Below, piece after piece: positions 18,727 to 26,349 of a stretch of DNA of 61,791 nt. Position 1 is the stretch's first letter, and every line of letters starts with the position of its first letter. This stretch comes from Mycobacteriales bacterium (GTDB lineage: Bacteria > Actinomycetota > Actinomycetes > BP-191), in NCBI GenBank assembly GCA_035714365.1, contig DASTMB010000056.1, forward strand, positions 1-61,791. Reading direction: 5' to 3'. The translations under genes and the position numbers were made by a program. The notes below the pieces were generated by a model. That model ran no database searches and was not told where the DNA came from. It saw nothing but the letters and a program-made list of their open reading frames with translations.

Positions 18727-20336
18727 CTCCGACCTCCTCTTGGCGTCTTGCGCGGTGCCGGCGAGGTAGGGGGAAGGCTCGCGGACCGGCGGGTGCGCTT
18801 GGCCGGACGAGCCGTACCTGTGCCTGCGTTCTTCAGTGTCGTAGGGGGGTGTGACAGATTCTCGGTCGGCGGCCGCTTGGTGTCATCCACCGTCTGGCCC
18901 AGCGAGCCGAGCGCGCTGATCTCGCGTGAGGCGATCGTCGACGGCTCGATCAGCGCGTCGACCTTCGGGAACGCGCCGGCGCGTTCGGCGTCGCCCCACT
19001 TGCGGCGCAGGCCGGTGGCGTCCTTGCGGTCGGAGACCGCGCTGAACAGCTGGGCGTAGCGACGCGGTGCGACACCGGTGAAGGGGTGGAAGGTGTCGCC
19101 CACCGCTGCACCGTACATCGCCTCTGCCCGGCTCTTCGGGTACGGCTCGAGGTAGACCACCTTGAGCGGGATCGCCACCAGGTGGCGAGCACAGTGGTGA
19201 CACGGGTACGCGGTCACGTACATCGTGCCGCCGATGACGTCCGCGCGGGCGCGCAACGCGGCCAGCAGAGCGTTCATCTCGGCGTGCACCGGACGCTGGA
19301 ACTCGATGAGGTTCCGCAGACGCGAGTCCGCGAGGACCCCGTCGAGGAGGCGGGCCGCGTACGTGTCGGGGTCCCGCGCCAGTTCCTGACGGGACTGCTC
19401 CGTGAGCACGTCGTTGCCCAGACGCGTCAGCGTGTCCACGAGCAGGTCGGCGATCTCAGTCGTGCTCGGGTCGAACTCCGGTAGGTGGTTCGGGTCGGGC
19501 TGTGCGTTGTGCCCGAGCCCGATGACCGCGTCGTCGGCGTTCACCAACGCCGCTCCGACCTTCAGGCCGAGTTCCGCCGACCGCGTACTCGTGACGTTCG
19601 CCAGGCTCATGCTGAACTCGGCCGGCGTCGGCGGCCGGTACACAGGGCTGTCGAACAACAGGTCCACCACACGGGTGACCTCGACGGGCACGTCCTGGTC
19701 GATATCGATGAACACGTCGGCCATGGGGAACGCGCGCATCGTGTTCTGCCCGTACACGTCCGTCTCGCGCAGGTCGCGGTCGATCAGCCGGTCGATGATC
19801 TCGTCGAGTTGCCGAGTCGTGATCGACGCACGCTGCGAACGGATCTTCGTCTCGAGCGTCTGGACCCGCGTCGCCCGGCTGGCCTGGAGCGAGACCACGA
19901 GCACGTGATCGCCGTAGAGGCGACGCAGGTGCGTCACCTCGGCCGGCCGCTTCAAGGAGTCGAGGACGTAGGCGGTACGAGCGACAGGGGTGTCGGCCGC
20001 TTCGCCGTTGGCGATGCCGAGCGCCGTGTTGGTCTCATGGCGGTAGGCACGGATCTCCGCCACCCCGAGCAGCGCTACGGCCGAGCCGGCGCCGTTATCC
20101 GCGCACAGGCGGTCCCCCTCGTCCATGAGCGCCTCGATCCGCGCTGCCTCATGGCGATCGGGGATCTCGCGCCCCTGCCGTACCGCCTCGTCACGGAGCA
20201 GGTCACTCAGCTTGATCTCGTGAACGGTGTACGCGTACTGATGCAGCACGCTCTTGAGCGCGTCATGGAACGCGTCTCCGCTCGTGCCGACAGGCCGGAC
20301 GATCGCGACCACGAGCTCAGGCCCCGTATTGGCCAC
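18723..20336 (-). CDS. avcD: Anti-phage dCTP/dCMP deaminase, AvcD type
   Basis: A 537-aa two-domain protein. The N-terminal part (PELVVAIVRPVGTSGDAFH, then VHEIKLSDLL; about 6-230) resembles the P-loop kinase-like domain of AvcD, though a full GxxxxGK(S/T) is not visible. DSLKRPAEVTHLRRLYG (126-142) is a typical segment. The C-terminal deoxycytidylate-deaminase domain has zinc ligands His351 with catalytic Glu353 (HAE) and Cys379/Cys382 (PCHHC). Known AvcD proteins deaminate dCTP/dCMP on phage infection and starve phage replication; an upstream RNA (AvcI) restrains them. Residues about 487-537 are an extra Pro/Arg/Thr-rich tail. The GTG start at 20336 has no clear SD sequence. Base composition is visibly less G+C-rich than its neighbours, suggesting horizontal acquisition. 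The 64-aa ORF is coupled downstream. Confidence 0.87.
   Translation of the reverse strand: MANTGPELVVAIVRPVGTSGDAFHDALKSVLHQYAYTVHEIKLSDLLRDEAVRQGREIPDRHEAARIEALMDEGDRLCADNGAGSAVALLGVAEIRAYRHETNTALGIANGEAADTPVARTAYVLDSLKRPAEVTHLRRLYGDHVLVVSLQASRATRVQTLETKIRSQRASITTRQLDEIIDRLIDRDLRETDVYGQNTMRAFPMADVFIDIDQDVPVEVTRVVDLLFDSPVYRPPTPAEFSMSLANVTSTRSAELGLKVGAALVNADDAVIGLGHNAQPDPNHLPEFDPSTTEIADLLVDTLTRLGNDVLTEQSRQELARDPDTYAARLLDGVLADSRLRNLIEFQRPVHAEMNALLAALRARADVIGGTMYVTAYPCHHCARHLVAIPLKVVYLEPYPKSRAEAMYGAAVGDTFHPFTGVAPRRYAQLFSAVSDRKDATGLRRKWGDAERAGAFPKVDALIEPSTIASREISALGSLGQTVDDTKRPPTENLSHPPTTLKNAGTGTARPAKRTRRSASLPPTSPAPRKTPRGGRS
18835..18860 (-). promoter_or_regulatory. PafBC/RecA-NDp-like promoter inside avcD
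   Basis: On the minus strand CTGTCACAC (18857-18849), 8 nt, then GACACT (18840-18835). Over 26 bases it differs at two positions from the site at 35769-35794. It would start transcription about 100 nt before the 64-aa ORF. Confidence 0.45.
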
Positions 20337-20403
20337 AGGCGCTACCCCCGTCCGACCCGTTCGTGGTCAGCAAACCATGCAGGGGTGCCCTCACCTCGGA
20401 TTT

Positions 20404-20424
20404 TCGCGCGGTTGAACCGCGCGA
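20404..20424. promoter_or_regulatory. Perfect palindrome in the avcD upstream region
   Basis: TCGCGCGGTT and AACCGCGCGA flank a single G: 10-bp arms, perfect. As RNA it can form an 8-bp stem with a TTGAA or TTCAA loop. It is 68 nt upstream of avcD and 60 nt upstream of the S15 gene. No T-tract follows on either strand, so it is not an intrinsic terminator; operator or structured RNA is more likely. The remaining 20337-20484 shows no ORF. Confidence 0.5.
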
Positions 20425-20484
20425 GGTCCTCGCGACTCCTCCGTTGGACCACTGATGCCCCTACGCCGCCCCGGGAGCCCCGGC

Positions 20485-22230
20485 ATGCGCCGTCCCCACG
20501 TCCTCGCCGCCCTCGCGCTGCTCGTCGCGCTGCTCGCCCCCGCCGCCGCGGAGCCGCCGCCGCTGGCCAGCGGCCCGTACCAGACCGGCTACCTCACGAT
20601 GGCCGACGGCACGCAGCTCCGGTACACGGTGTTCCTGCCGCCCGGCCCGGGGCCGTTCCCGACGATCATGGAGTACGACGTCTACGCCGCCGGCACCAAC
20701 CCGGAGGCGGGGCAGAGCCTGTTCGCCCCGGCGATGCGGGCCAAGGGGTACGCCGTGCTCGGCGTCAGCGCCCGCGGCTCCGGCTGCTCGTCCGGCGAGT
20801 TCGACGCGTTCTCGCCGCAGTCCGTGCTCGACGGCTACGCCGCCGTCGAGTGGGCGGCGAGCCAGCCGTGGTCCAACGGCTCCGTCGGCATGTACGGCGT
20901 CTCGTACCCGGCGATCATGTCGCTCTACGTCGCCGCGCTGCGGCCGCCGCACCTGCGCGCGATCGCGCCCGGCGCGGCGCTCACCGACCTGTACCGCGAC
21001 GTCGCGTACCCGGGCGGCATCCTCAACACGTCGTTCGTCGGGCTCTGGACCGCCGAGCAGAAGGGCACCGGCTACCAGGACACCGCGCTCGTCGTCGCCG
21101 CCGACGGCGGCGACCTCCGCTGCCCCGTCTGGACGGCCGGGCACCAGCAGCCGGACCGGGTCGCGGTCGCGCAGGCGGCGTCGGCGCCGTACGCGGACGA
21201 CGCGTTCTGGTCGCGCAGCCTCGGCGCGCGGATCGCCGACGTCGACGTGCCCGTGCTCTCGCTCACGGCGTGGCAGGACGAGCAGGTCGGCAGCCGCGTC
21301 GCGTCCGCCTACCAGGCGCTCGACCCGGCGACCTCGTGGCACGTCGTCGCGAACGGCGACCACGGCGTCAGCGTCACCGCGCCGGCGTTCGCGGCGCTGG
21401 AGCAGGAGTTCTTCGACCGGTTCGTCGGCGGCGTCGCGAACGGCTTCGAGACGGCCACGCCGCACGTCCAGGTGTGGCACGAGGTGCAGGCGCCGTCGTA
21501 CGCGCCGCGCTGGGTCACCGGGCACCCGGCGTGGCCGACCGTGACGCCGGTGACCTACGCGCTCACCGCCGACGGCCGCCTCGCCTCCGCGACGCCCGCG
21601 ACCCCGGGCGCCGTCTCCTACGCCTACCCCGGCACCGGCACGTCGACGGTCGCCTCCGGCCTCGGCGTTCCCGGCGAGCCGATCGCGTACGCGGCGCCGT
21701 CGACGGGCGCGGCGTTCACGACCGACCCGTTCGGCGGCGACGTCGAGCTCTTCGGCCCGGCCAGCGCCAACCTCTGGCTCTCCTCCACCGCGCGCGACAC
21801 CGACCTCCAGGTGACGCTGTCGGAGGTGCGGCCGGACGGGCAGGAGACGTTCGTGCAGCGCGGCTGGCTGCGCGCGTCGCACCGCGCGCTCGACCCGTCG
21901 TCCACGGCGCTGCTGCCGGTCCACCCGCACACGGCCGCGTCGGTCGCGCCGCTGGCGCCGGGCGTCCCGACGCCCGTTCGCGTCGAGGTCTGGCCGGCCG
22001 GCCACGTGTTCCGCGCCGGGTCGCGGCTGCGGCTCACCGTCGAGGCGCCCGTCGGCGTGACCGGGCTGCGCCAGCTCGCGATCCTGCCGACCCCGGCGGT
22101 GAACACCGTCCACGTCGGCCCGCTCACGCCGTCGCGGCTGGTGATCGGGACGGTGCCCGCGACCGGTGTCGTGGCGGCGTACCCCGAGTGCGGGACGGTC
22201 GTGAACCAGCCCTGCCGGACGGCGTCCTAG
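20485..22230 (+). CDS. Secreted CocE/NonD (S15 X-Pro dipeptidyl-peptidase-like) hydrolase
   Basis: A 581-aa exported serine hydrolase. The signal peptide is MRRPHVLAALALLVALLAP, cut near AAA. The alpha/beta hydrolase core has the nucleophile elbow GVSYPA in MYGVSYPAIMS (about 142-151), with the Asp and His expected in LTAWQDEQVGS and NGDHGVS. A jelly-roll X-ProDPP C-terminal domain follows (about 310-550), and two cysteines near the end could pair. Members hydrolyse acyl-peptides, esters or beta-lactam-like amides; the substrate here is unknown. ATG 20485 is preferred (GGGAG 7 nt upstream, and it places the signal peptide correctly); ATG 20455 is an alternative. The stop shares CTAG with the convergent ligD polymerase gene. 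Confidence 0.88.
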   Translation: MRRPHVLAALALLVALLAPAAAEPPPLASGPYQTGYLTMADGTQLRYTVFLPPGPGPFPTIMEYDVYAAGTNPEAGQSLFAPAMRAKGYAVLGVSARGSGCSSGEFDAFSPQSVLDGYAAVEWAASQPWSNGSVGMYGVSYPAIMSLYVAALRPPHLRAIAPGAALTDLYRDVAYPGGILNTSFVGLWTAEQKGTGYQDTALVVAADGGDLRCPVWTAGHQQPDRVAVAQAASAPYADDAFWSRSLGARIADVDVPVLSLTAWQDEQVGSRVASAYQALDPATSWHVVANGDHGVSVTAPAFAALEQEFFDRFVGGVANGFETATPHVQVWHEVQAPSYAPRWVTGHPAWPTVTPVTYALTADGRLASATPATPGAVSYAYPGTGTSTVASGLGVPGEPIAYAAPSTGAAFTTDPFGGDVELFGPASANLWLSSTARDTDLQVTLSEVRPDGQETFVQRGWLRASHRALDPSSTALLPVHPHTAASVAPLAPGVPTPVRVEVWPAGHVFRAGSRLRLTVEAPVGVTGLRQLAILPTPAVNTVHVGPLTPSRLVIGTVPATGVVAAYPECGTVVNQPCRTAS

Positions 22231-23141
22231 ACGGAGGCGGGGAGCTTCTGCTTCGTCGTCAGCACCGGCGCGAACAGGTCGCCGACCTCCGCCACCCGCT
22301 CCAGCGCCGCCGCCGCGTCGAACGTCAGCGGCCCCAGGTCGCCGGTCTCCGCGCACCCGGCGACCTCGTCCCACGTCACCGGCATCGACACCGTCGGGTG
22401 CGCCTTGGCGCGCAGCGAGTACACGCAGACCGTCGTCTTGCTGTCGACGTTCTGGCTCCAGTCGACCAGCACCTTGCCGACCCGCAGCTCCTTCTTCTGC
22501 CGCGACACGACCAGGCCCGGGTCCTCCTTCTCCAGCCGCACCGCGACAGACTTCGCGAACGGCGTCGTCCGGTCGTAGGTGGCACTCGGCTGGTTGACCG
22601 GCACGTAGACCTGGAGGCCCTTGCTGCCCGACACCTTCGCGAACGCCGCCAGCCCCAGCCCGTCGAACAGCTCCTTGAGCCGCATCCCCACGACGCAGCA
22701 CTCGTGCAGGTTCGCGGGCGCGCCGGGGTCGAGGTCGAACACCACCATCGTCGGCCGCTGCGGCGTCTTCGCCAGCGCCATCGTCGTGTGCAGCTCGAGG
22801 TCCGCGAGGTTCGCGACCCAGACCAGCGCGGCCAGCGAGTCGATGACGACGTAGTCGATGTCCCGGCCGTTGCTGTCGCTGTAGATCGGCGTCGTCCTGA
22901 TCCACGACGGCCGGTGCGCCGGCGCCTGCTTCTCGAAGAAGAACGGCGCGTCGACGCCGTTCGGGTACCGCTTCAGCGTCAGCGGCCGGCCCTTCAGGTG
23001 GGGGAGCAGCACCGGCGCGATGCGGGTGTAGTAGTCGATGACCTCGGCCTTGGTGAAGTGCGCCTCGGGGTAGAGCACCTTGTCCAGGTTGGAGAGCGTG
23101 AGCTGCCGCCCGTCGACCGCGACCTCGACCTTGGTACTCAC
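22227..23141 (-). CDS. ligD-pol: LigD-type primase-polymerase (NHEJ polymerase)
   Basis: A 304-aa archaeo-eukaryotic primase-fold polymerase. Motifs include LTLSNLDKVLYPE at the start, the YYTRIAPVLLPHLKGRPLTLKRYPNG region split here as KGRPLTLKRYPNGVD, the metal-binding MVVFDLDPG, VSGSKGLQVYVP and SLRAKAHPTVSMPVTWDEV. It adds ribo- or deoxynucleotides at breaks before ligation with Ku. In mycobacteria it is one domain of LigD; here it is a separate gene following the ligase, with the GTG start (23141) overlapping the ligase stop as GTGA and AGGAG upstream. Convergent with the S15 gene. Confidence 0.93.
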   Translation of the reverse strand: MSTKVEVAVDGRQLTLSNLDKVLYPEAHFTKAEVIDYYTRIAPVLLPHLKGRPLTLKRYPNGVDAPFFFEKQAPAHRPSWIRTTPIYSDSNGRDIDYVVIDSLAALVWVANLADLELHTTMALAKTPQRPTMVVFDLDPGAPANLHECCVVGMRLKELFDGLGLAAFAKVSGSKGLQVYVPVNQPSATYDRTTPFAKSVAVRLEKEDPGLVVSRQKKELRVGKVLVDWSQNVDSKTTVCVYSLRAKAHPTVSMPVTWDEVAGCAETGDLGPLTFDAAAALERVAEVGDLFAPVLTTKQKLPASV

Positions 23142-24574
23142 CAATTCTCCTCGCGGACGACCTCGGTGGCCGCCTTGTCGAAGCGCAGCCCCTTGTACGA
23201 CGGGTGCCGCAGCTTGCCGTCCCTGGTCCACTCGGTGAACTCGACCTCCGCCACCAGCGTCGGCTCGACGTAGGTCGACTTCTTCGCGTACGCCGTCGGC
23301 ACCTTGTCGGCGAACGGCGAGTCCTTGCGCGCCAGCGGTTTCAGCGTCTTCTCCAGGTCCACCAGCGTCTTCGCGGTGAAGCCGGTGCCGACGTGCCCGG
23401 CGTAGCGCAGCGCGCCGTCGTCGTAGTAGCCGATGAGCAACGAGCCGAGGTGCCCGGCGCGCGCGCCCTCGCCCGCGGTCCAGCCGCCGACGACCATCTC
23501 CTGGCGGCGGACGTTCTTCACCTTGCGCCAGTGGTCGACGCGCTTGCCGGGGTGGTACGCCGCGTCCAGGCGCTTGGCCATGATCCCTTCGAAGCCGCGT
23601 TCGATGCTGGCCGCGCGCACCGCGTCGCCCTCGCCGGGGAAGTACGGCGGCGTCTGCCACGACGGGCCGTTGAGGTCCAGCGACTCCAGCAGCGCGCGGC
23701 GTTCGACGTAGGGGAGGCCGGTCACGTCACGGCCGTCGGCGTAGAGCACGTCGAAGACGAGGTAGACGACCGGGTACGTCTTCGCCGCGCGCCGCACCGC
23801 GTCTCCGGTGAGCTTCATCCGCTGCTGGAGCAGGCCGAAGTCGCTGCGGCCGTTCTCGTCGAAGACGACCAGCTCGCCGTCGAGCACCAGCCGCGTGCTG
23901 CCGACCGCCTTGCCCAGCTCGGCCAGCTCCGGGTACGAGCCGGTGATGTCGAGCAGGTTGCGGCTCTGCGCCCGCGCCCGCCCGCCGTCGATGTACACGA
24001 TCGCGCGGACGCCGTCCCACTTGAACTCGAACGCCCACTCCCCCTGCTTGGGAGGCAGCTCGCTGCCGGTCGACGCGAGCATCGGGACGACGTTCTCCGG
24101 CATCGGCGCGACGTCGTCCGGCGCGGGGCTCATGCGGCGCATCATCCAGTTCTTCCCGCCCGTCTGGAACAGCACGTACTCGCCCTCGACCCGGCCGCCG
24201 TGCAGCACGACCTTGACCTTGCGGTCCTCCCACTCCTCGACCTCGTAGGTCCCCTGGTCCCACAGCAGCACCTTCCCGCCGCCGTACTGGCCCTTCGGGA
24301 TCTCGCCCTCGAAGTCGAAGTAGTCGAGCGGGTGGTCCTCGGTGTGGACCGCCAGGTGGTTGACCTTCGGGTCGACCGGCAGCCCCTTCGGGACCGCCCA
24401 CGACACCAGCACGCCGTCGCGTTCCAGCCGGAAGTCCCAGTGCAGCGCCGTCGCGTGGTGCTCCTGCACCACGAACCGCGGCGCCTTCTTCCGCGGCCGC
24501 CGCTTCTTCGCGCCGAACGGCTCCGGGGTGGCGCGCTCGTCGCGCATCCGCCGGTACGTCCGCAGCTCGGGCAT
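23138..24574 (-). CDS. ligD: LigD phosphoesterase-ligase (ATP-dependent DNA ligase)
   Basis: A 478-aa protein. Residues about 30-150 form the 3'-phosphoesterase domain (FVVQEHHATALHWDFRLE, HTEDHPLDYFDFEG). From about 165 comes the ATP-dependent ligase: motif I FEFKWDGVRA with Lys185 as the AMP-accepting residue, DGELVVFD, EGIMAKRLDA and WRKVK, then the OB-fold to about 478. It seals double-strand breaks in non-homologous end joining with Ku. Several in-frame Met codons exist; ATG 24574 is chosen because it leaves a spacer to the divergent LLM gene at 24619 and has TACGAA six bases upstream. It is the first gene of the pair with the polymerase. Confidence 0.93.
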   Translation of the reverse strand: MPELRTYRRMRDERATPEPFGAKKRRPRKKAPRFVVQEHHATALHWDFRLERDGVLVSWAVPKGLPVDPKVNHLAVHTEDHPLDYFDFEGEIPKGQYGGGKVLLWDQGTYEVEEWEDRKVKVVLHGGRVEGEYVLFQTGGKNWMMRRMSPAPDDVAPMPENVVPMLASTGSELPPKQGEWAFEFKWDGVRAIVYIDGGRARAQSRNLLDITGSYPELAELGKAVGSTRLVLDGELVVFDENGRSDFGLLQQRMKLTGDAVRRAAKTYPVVYLVFDVLYADGRDVTGLPYVERRALLESLDLNGPSWQTPPYFPGEGDAVRAASIERGFEGIMAKRLDAAYHPGKRVDHWRKVKNVRRQEMVVGGWTAGEGARAGHLGSLLIGYYDDGALRYAGHVGTGFTAKTLVDLEKTLKPLARKDSPFADKVPTAYAKKSTYVEPTLVAEVEFTEWTRDGKLRHPSYKGLRFDKAATEVVREENW

Positions 24575-24618
24575 GCGGCGTTCGTACCCCGATTCGCGGT
24601 GGTCCATGATCGGGCGCC

Positions 24619-25620
24619 ATGACACGCACCGGGCTCGCGCTGCCGCTCAACCTGCTGCTCCCCGTCGCCGGCCAGGCCGATGTCGCCCGCCGCGCCGAGG
24701 CGCTCGGCTACGACACCGTCTGGGCCGCCGAGGCCGGCACCAACGACGCGTTCGGGCTGCTCGCGGCCTGCGCCTCGGTGACGTCGACGGTGGGGCTGGC
24801 GACCGGCGTGCTGCCGATCTTCACGCGGACGCCGTCGCTCATGGCGCAGTCGGCGGCGACGTTGCAGGACTTCTCCGGCGGCCGCTTCGCGCTCGGCCTC
24901 GGCGTCTCGTCGCGGACGATCGTCACCCGCTGGAACGGCATGCCGTACGACCGGCTCCTCGACCGGATGCGCGACTACGTCTCGGTCGTCCGCCGGCTGC
25001 TCACCTGGGAGAAGGTCACGTCCGAGTCGGACCTGTACCCGGTGGACGGGTACCGGCTGCTGCTCAACGTCCCGTCCCCGCCGCCGCCGATCCTGCTCGG
25101 CGCGCTGAACCCCGGCATGCTCCGGCTCGCCGGCGAGGTCTCCGACGGCGCGCTGCTGAACTGGATCGGCTCCGCGGCCGTGCCCGCCGCCGTCGCCGCG
25201 GTGGCCGAGGGCGCGGGTGGCGAGCCGCGCCGCAACGCCGTCTTCGTCCGCGTCTGCGTCACCGCCGACGTCGACGCCGCCCGCGCCTGGGCGCGGCGCG
25301 AGGTCATGGGGTACGTCATCGTGCCGGCGTACCGCAGGGCGTTCGGGACGCAGGGGTGGGGCGAGGTCTGCTCGGCCGCCATGGCACAGTGGGACGCGGG
25401 CGACCGCAAGGCCGCCGCCGCGTCGCTGCCCGACGAGTTCGTCGACTCGCTCTGCCTCGCCGGGTCGGCGGAGTCGGTGCGCGAGCGGTTCGACGCGTTC
25501 CGCGTCGACGGCGTCGAGGAGCCGGTGGCGTTCCTCTACAGCGGGCAGCGCGAGGTGCCCGCGATCGTCGCCGAGCTGGAGGCCACCATGGCCGCCCTGG
25601 CACCCGCGTCCACAGGCTGA
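24619..25620 (+). CDS. LLM class F420-dependent oxidoreductase
   Basis: A 333-aa luciferase-like TIM-barrel protein. It opens TGLALPLNLLLPVAGQADVARRAEALGYDTVWAAEA, conserved barrel strands read as GVLPIFTRTPSLMAQSAATLQDFSGG split in two segments, and GRFALGLGVSS is the typical phosphate loop. LLLGALNP-like ILLGALNPGMLRLAGEVSDG follows. Actinobacterial members mostly use coenzyme F420, some FMN; substrate unknown. It lies between ligD and ku, but nothing in its sequence ties it to repair. The ATG at 24619 is 44 nt from the divergent ligD start. Confidence 0.87.
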   Translation: MTRTGLALPLNLLLPVAGQADVARRAEALGYDTVWAAEAGTNDAFGLLAACASVTSTVGLATGVLPIFTRTPSLMAQSAATLQDFSGGRFALGLGVSSRTIVTRWNGMPYDRLLDRMRDYVSVVRRLLTWEKVTSESDLYPVDGYRLLLNVPSPPPPILLGALNPGMLRLAGEVSDGALLNWIGSAAVPAAVAAVAEGAGGEPRRNAVFVRVCVTADVDAARAWARREVMGYVIVPAYRRAFGTQGWGEVCSAAMAQWDAGDRKAAAASLPDEFVDSLCLAGSAESVRERFDAFRVDGVEEPVAFLYSGQREVPAIVAELEATMAALAPASTG

Positions 25621-25686
25621 AATCGCTCGTCCACAGATCGCTCCCGCCGGCTGCCCGGGGGTCTTGCGCGGCGGCAGGGTGGGCGC

Positions 25687-26256
25687 ATGACGTTCGTCAC
25701 CGCCCGCCGCGCGCTCGCGGCGTTCACCGCGTTCCTCGGCGCGCTGCTCGTGCTGCGCGTCCTGACGTCGCACGAGCCGCGCACGGTGACGCTGGCGCGC
25801 CCCGCGCCGGGGGCCGCCGTTCCGGCTGTGCCGCCGCCCGCCGCCGCCCCGCCGGCGTCGCCCGCCGCCGCGCCGCCCGCCCTCGACGCGGCGACGGCCC
25901 GTTCCGTCCTCGCCGCGCTCGACGCCGCCCGCGCCGCCGCCTACGCCGCCCCCGCGACCGCCGACCCGGCCGCCTGGGCCGCGCCGTCCTGCGCCTGCCT
26001 CGCCGAGGACCGCCGCCGCCTCCGCGACCTCGCCGCCCGCGGCCTCGCCCTGCGCGGCCACGCCGCCGTCCTCGACGCCGTCACGCTCGACGGCACCACC
26101 GTCCTCGTCGCCGACCACGCCCCCGCCTACACCGCCGTCGACGCGCGCGGCGCCGTCGTCGCCCGCTGGCCCGCGTCCGGCCCGCGCCGCTGGCGCGTCA
26201 CGCTCGTCCGGCACGCCGGCCGCTGGCTGCTCGGCTGCGTCGTCCGGGCGCCGTGA
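25687..26256 (+). CDS. Membrane-anchored Ala/Pro-rich protein
   Basis: A 189-aa protein. A single hydrophobic segment (about 7-27) is followed by a Pro/Ala linker (about 40-66) and a small extracytoplasmic domain with ALDAARAAAYA, CACLAEDRRRLRDLAARGLALRGH and strands ending WRVTLVRHAGRWLLGCV. The last part resembles NTF2-like/DUF4878-type domains with a terminal Trp strand, but the similarity is only general. Three cysteines are present (two adjacent in CAC, one near the end). Function unknown. Confidence 0.65.
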   Translation: MTFVTARRALAAFTAFLGALLVLRVLTSHEPRTVTLARPAPGAAVPAVPPPAAAPPASPAAAPPALDAATARSVLAALDAARAAAYAAPATADPAAWAAPSCACLAEDRRRLRDLAARGLALRGHAAVLDAVTLDGTTVLVADHAPAYTAVDARGAVVARWPASGPRRWRVTLVRHAGRWLLGCVVRAP

Positions 26257-26349
26257 CCGGCCATGGCGTGGCACGTTCGCGCCGCGGGTAGCACGATGAT
26301 CGGGAACAGCGGCGCATGCCTCGCGCCGCCGACGCCGAAGGGGCTGGCC

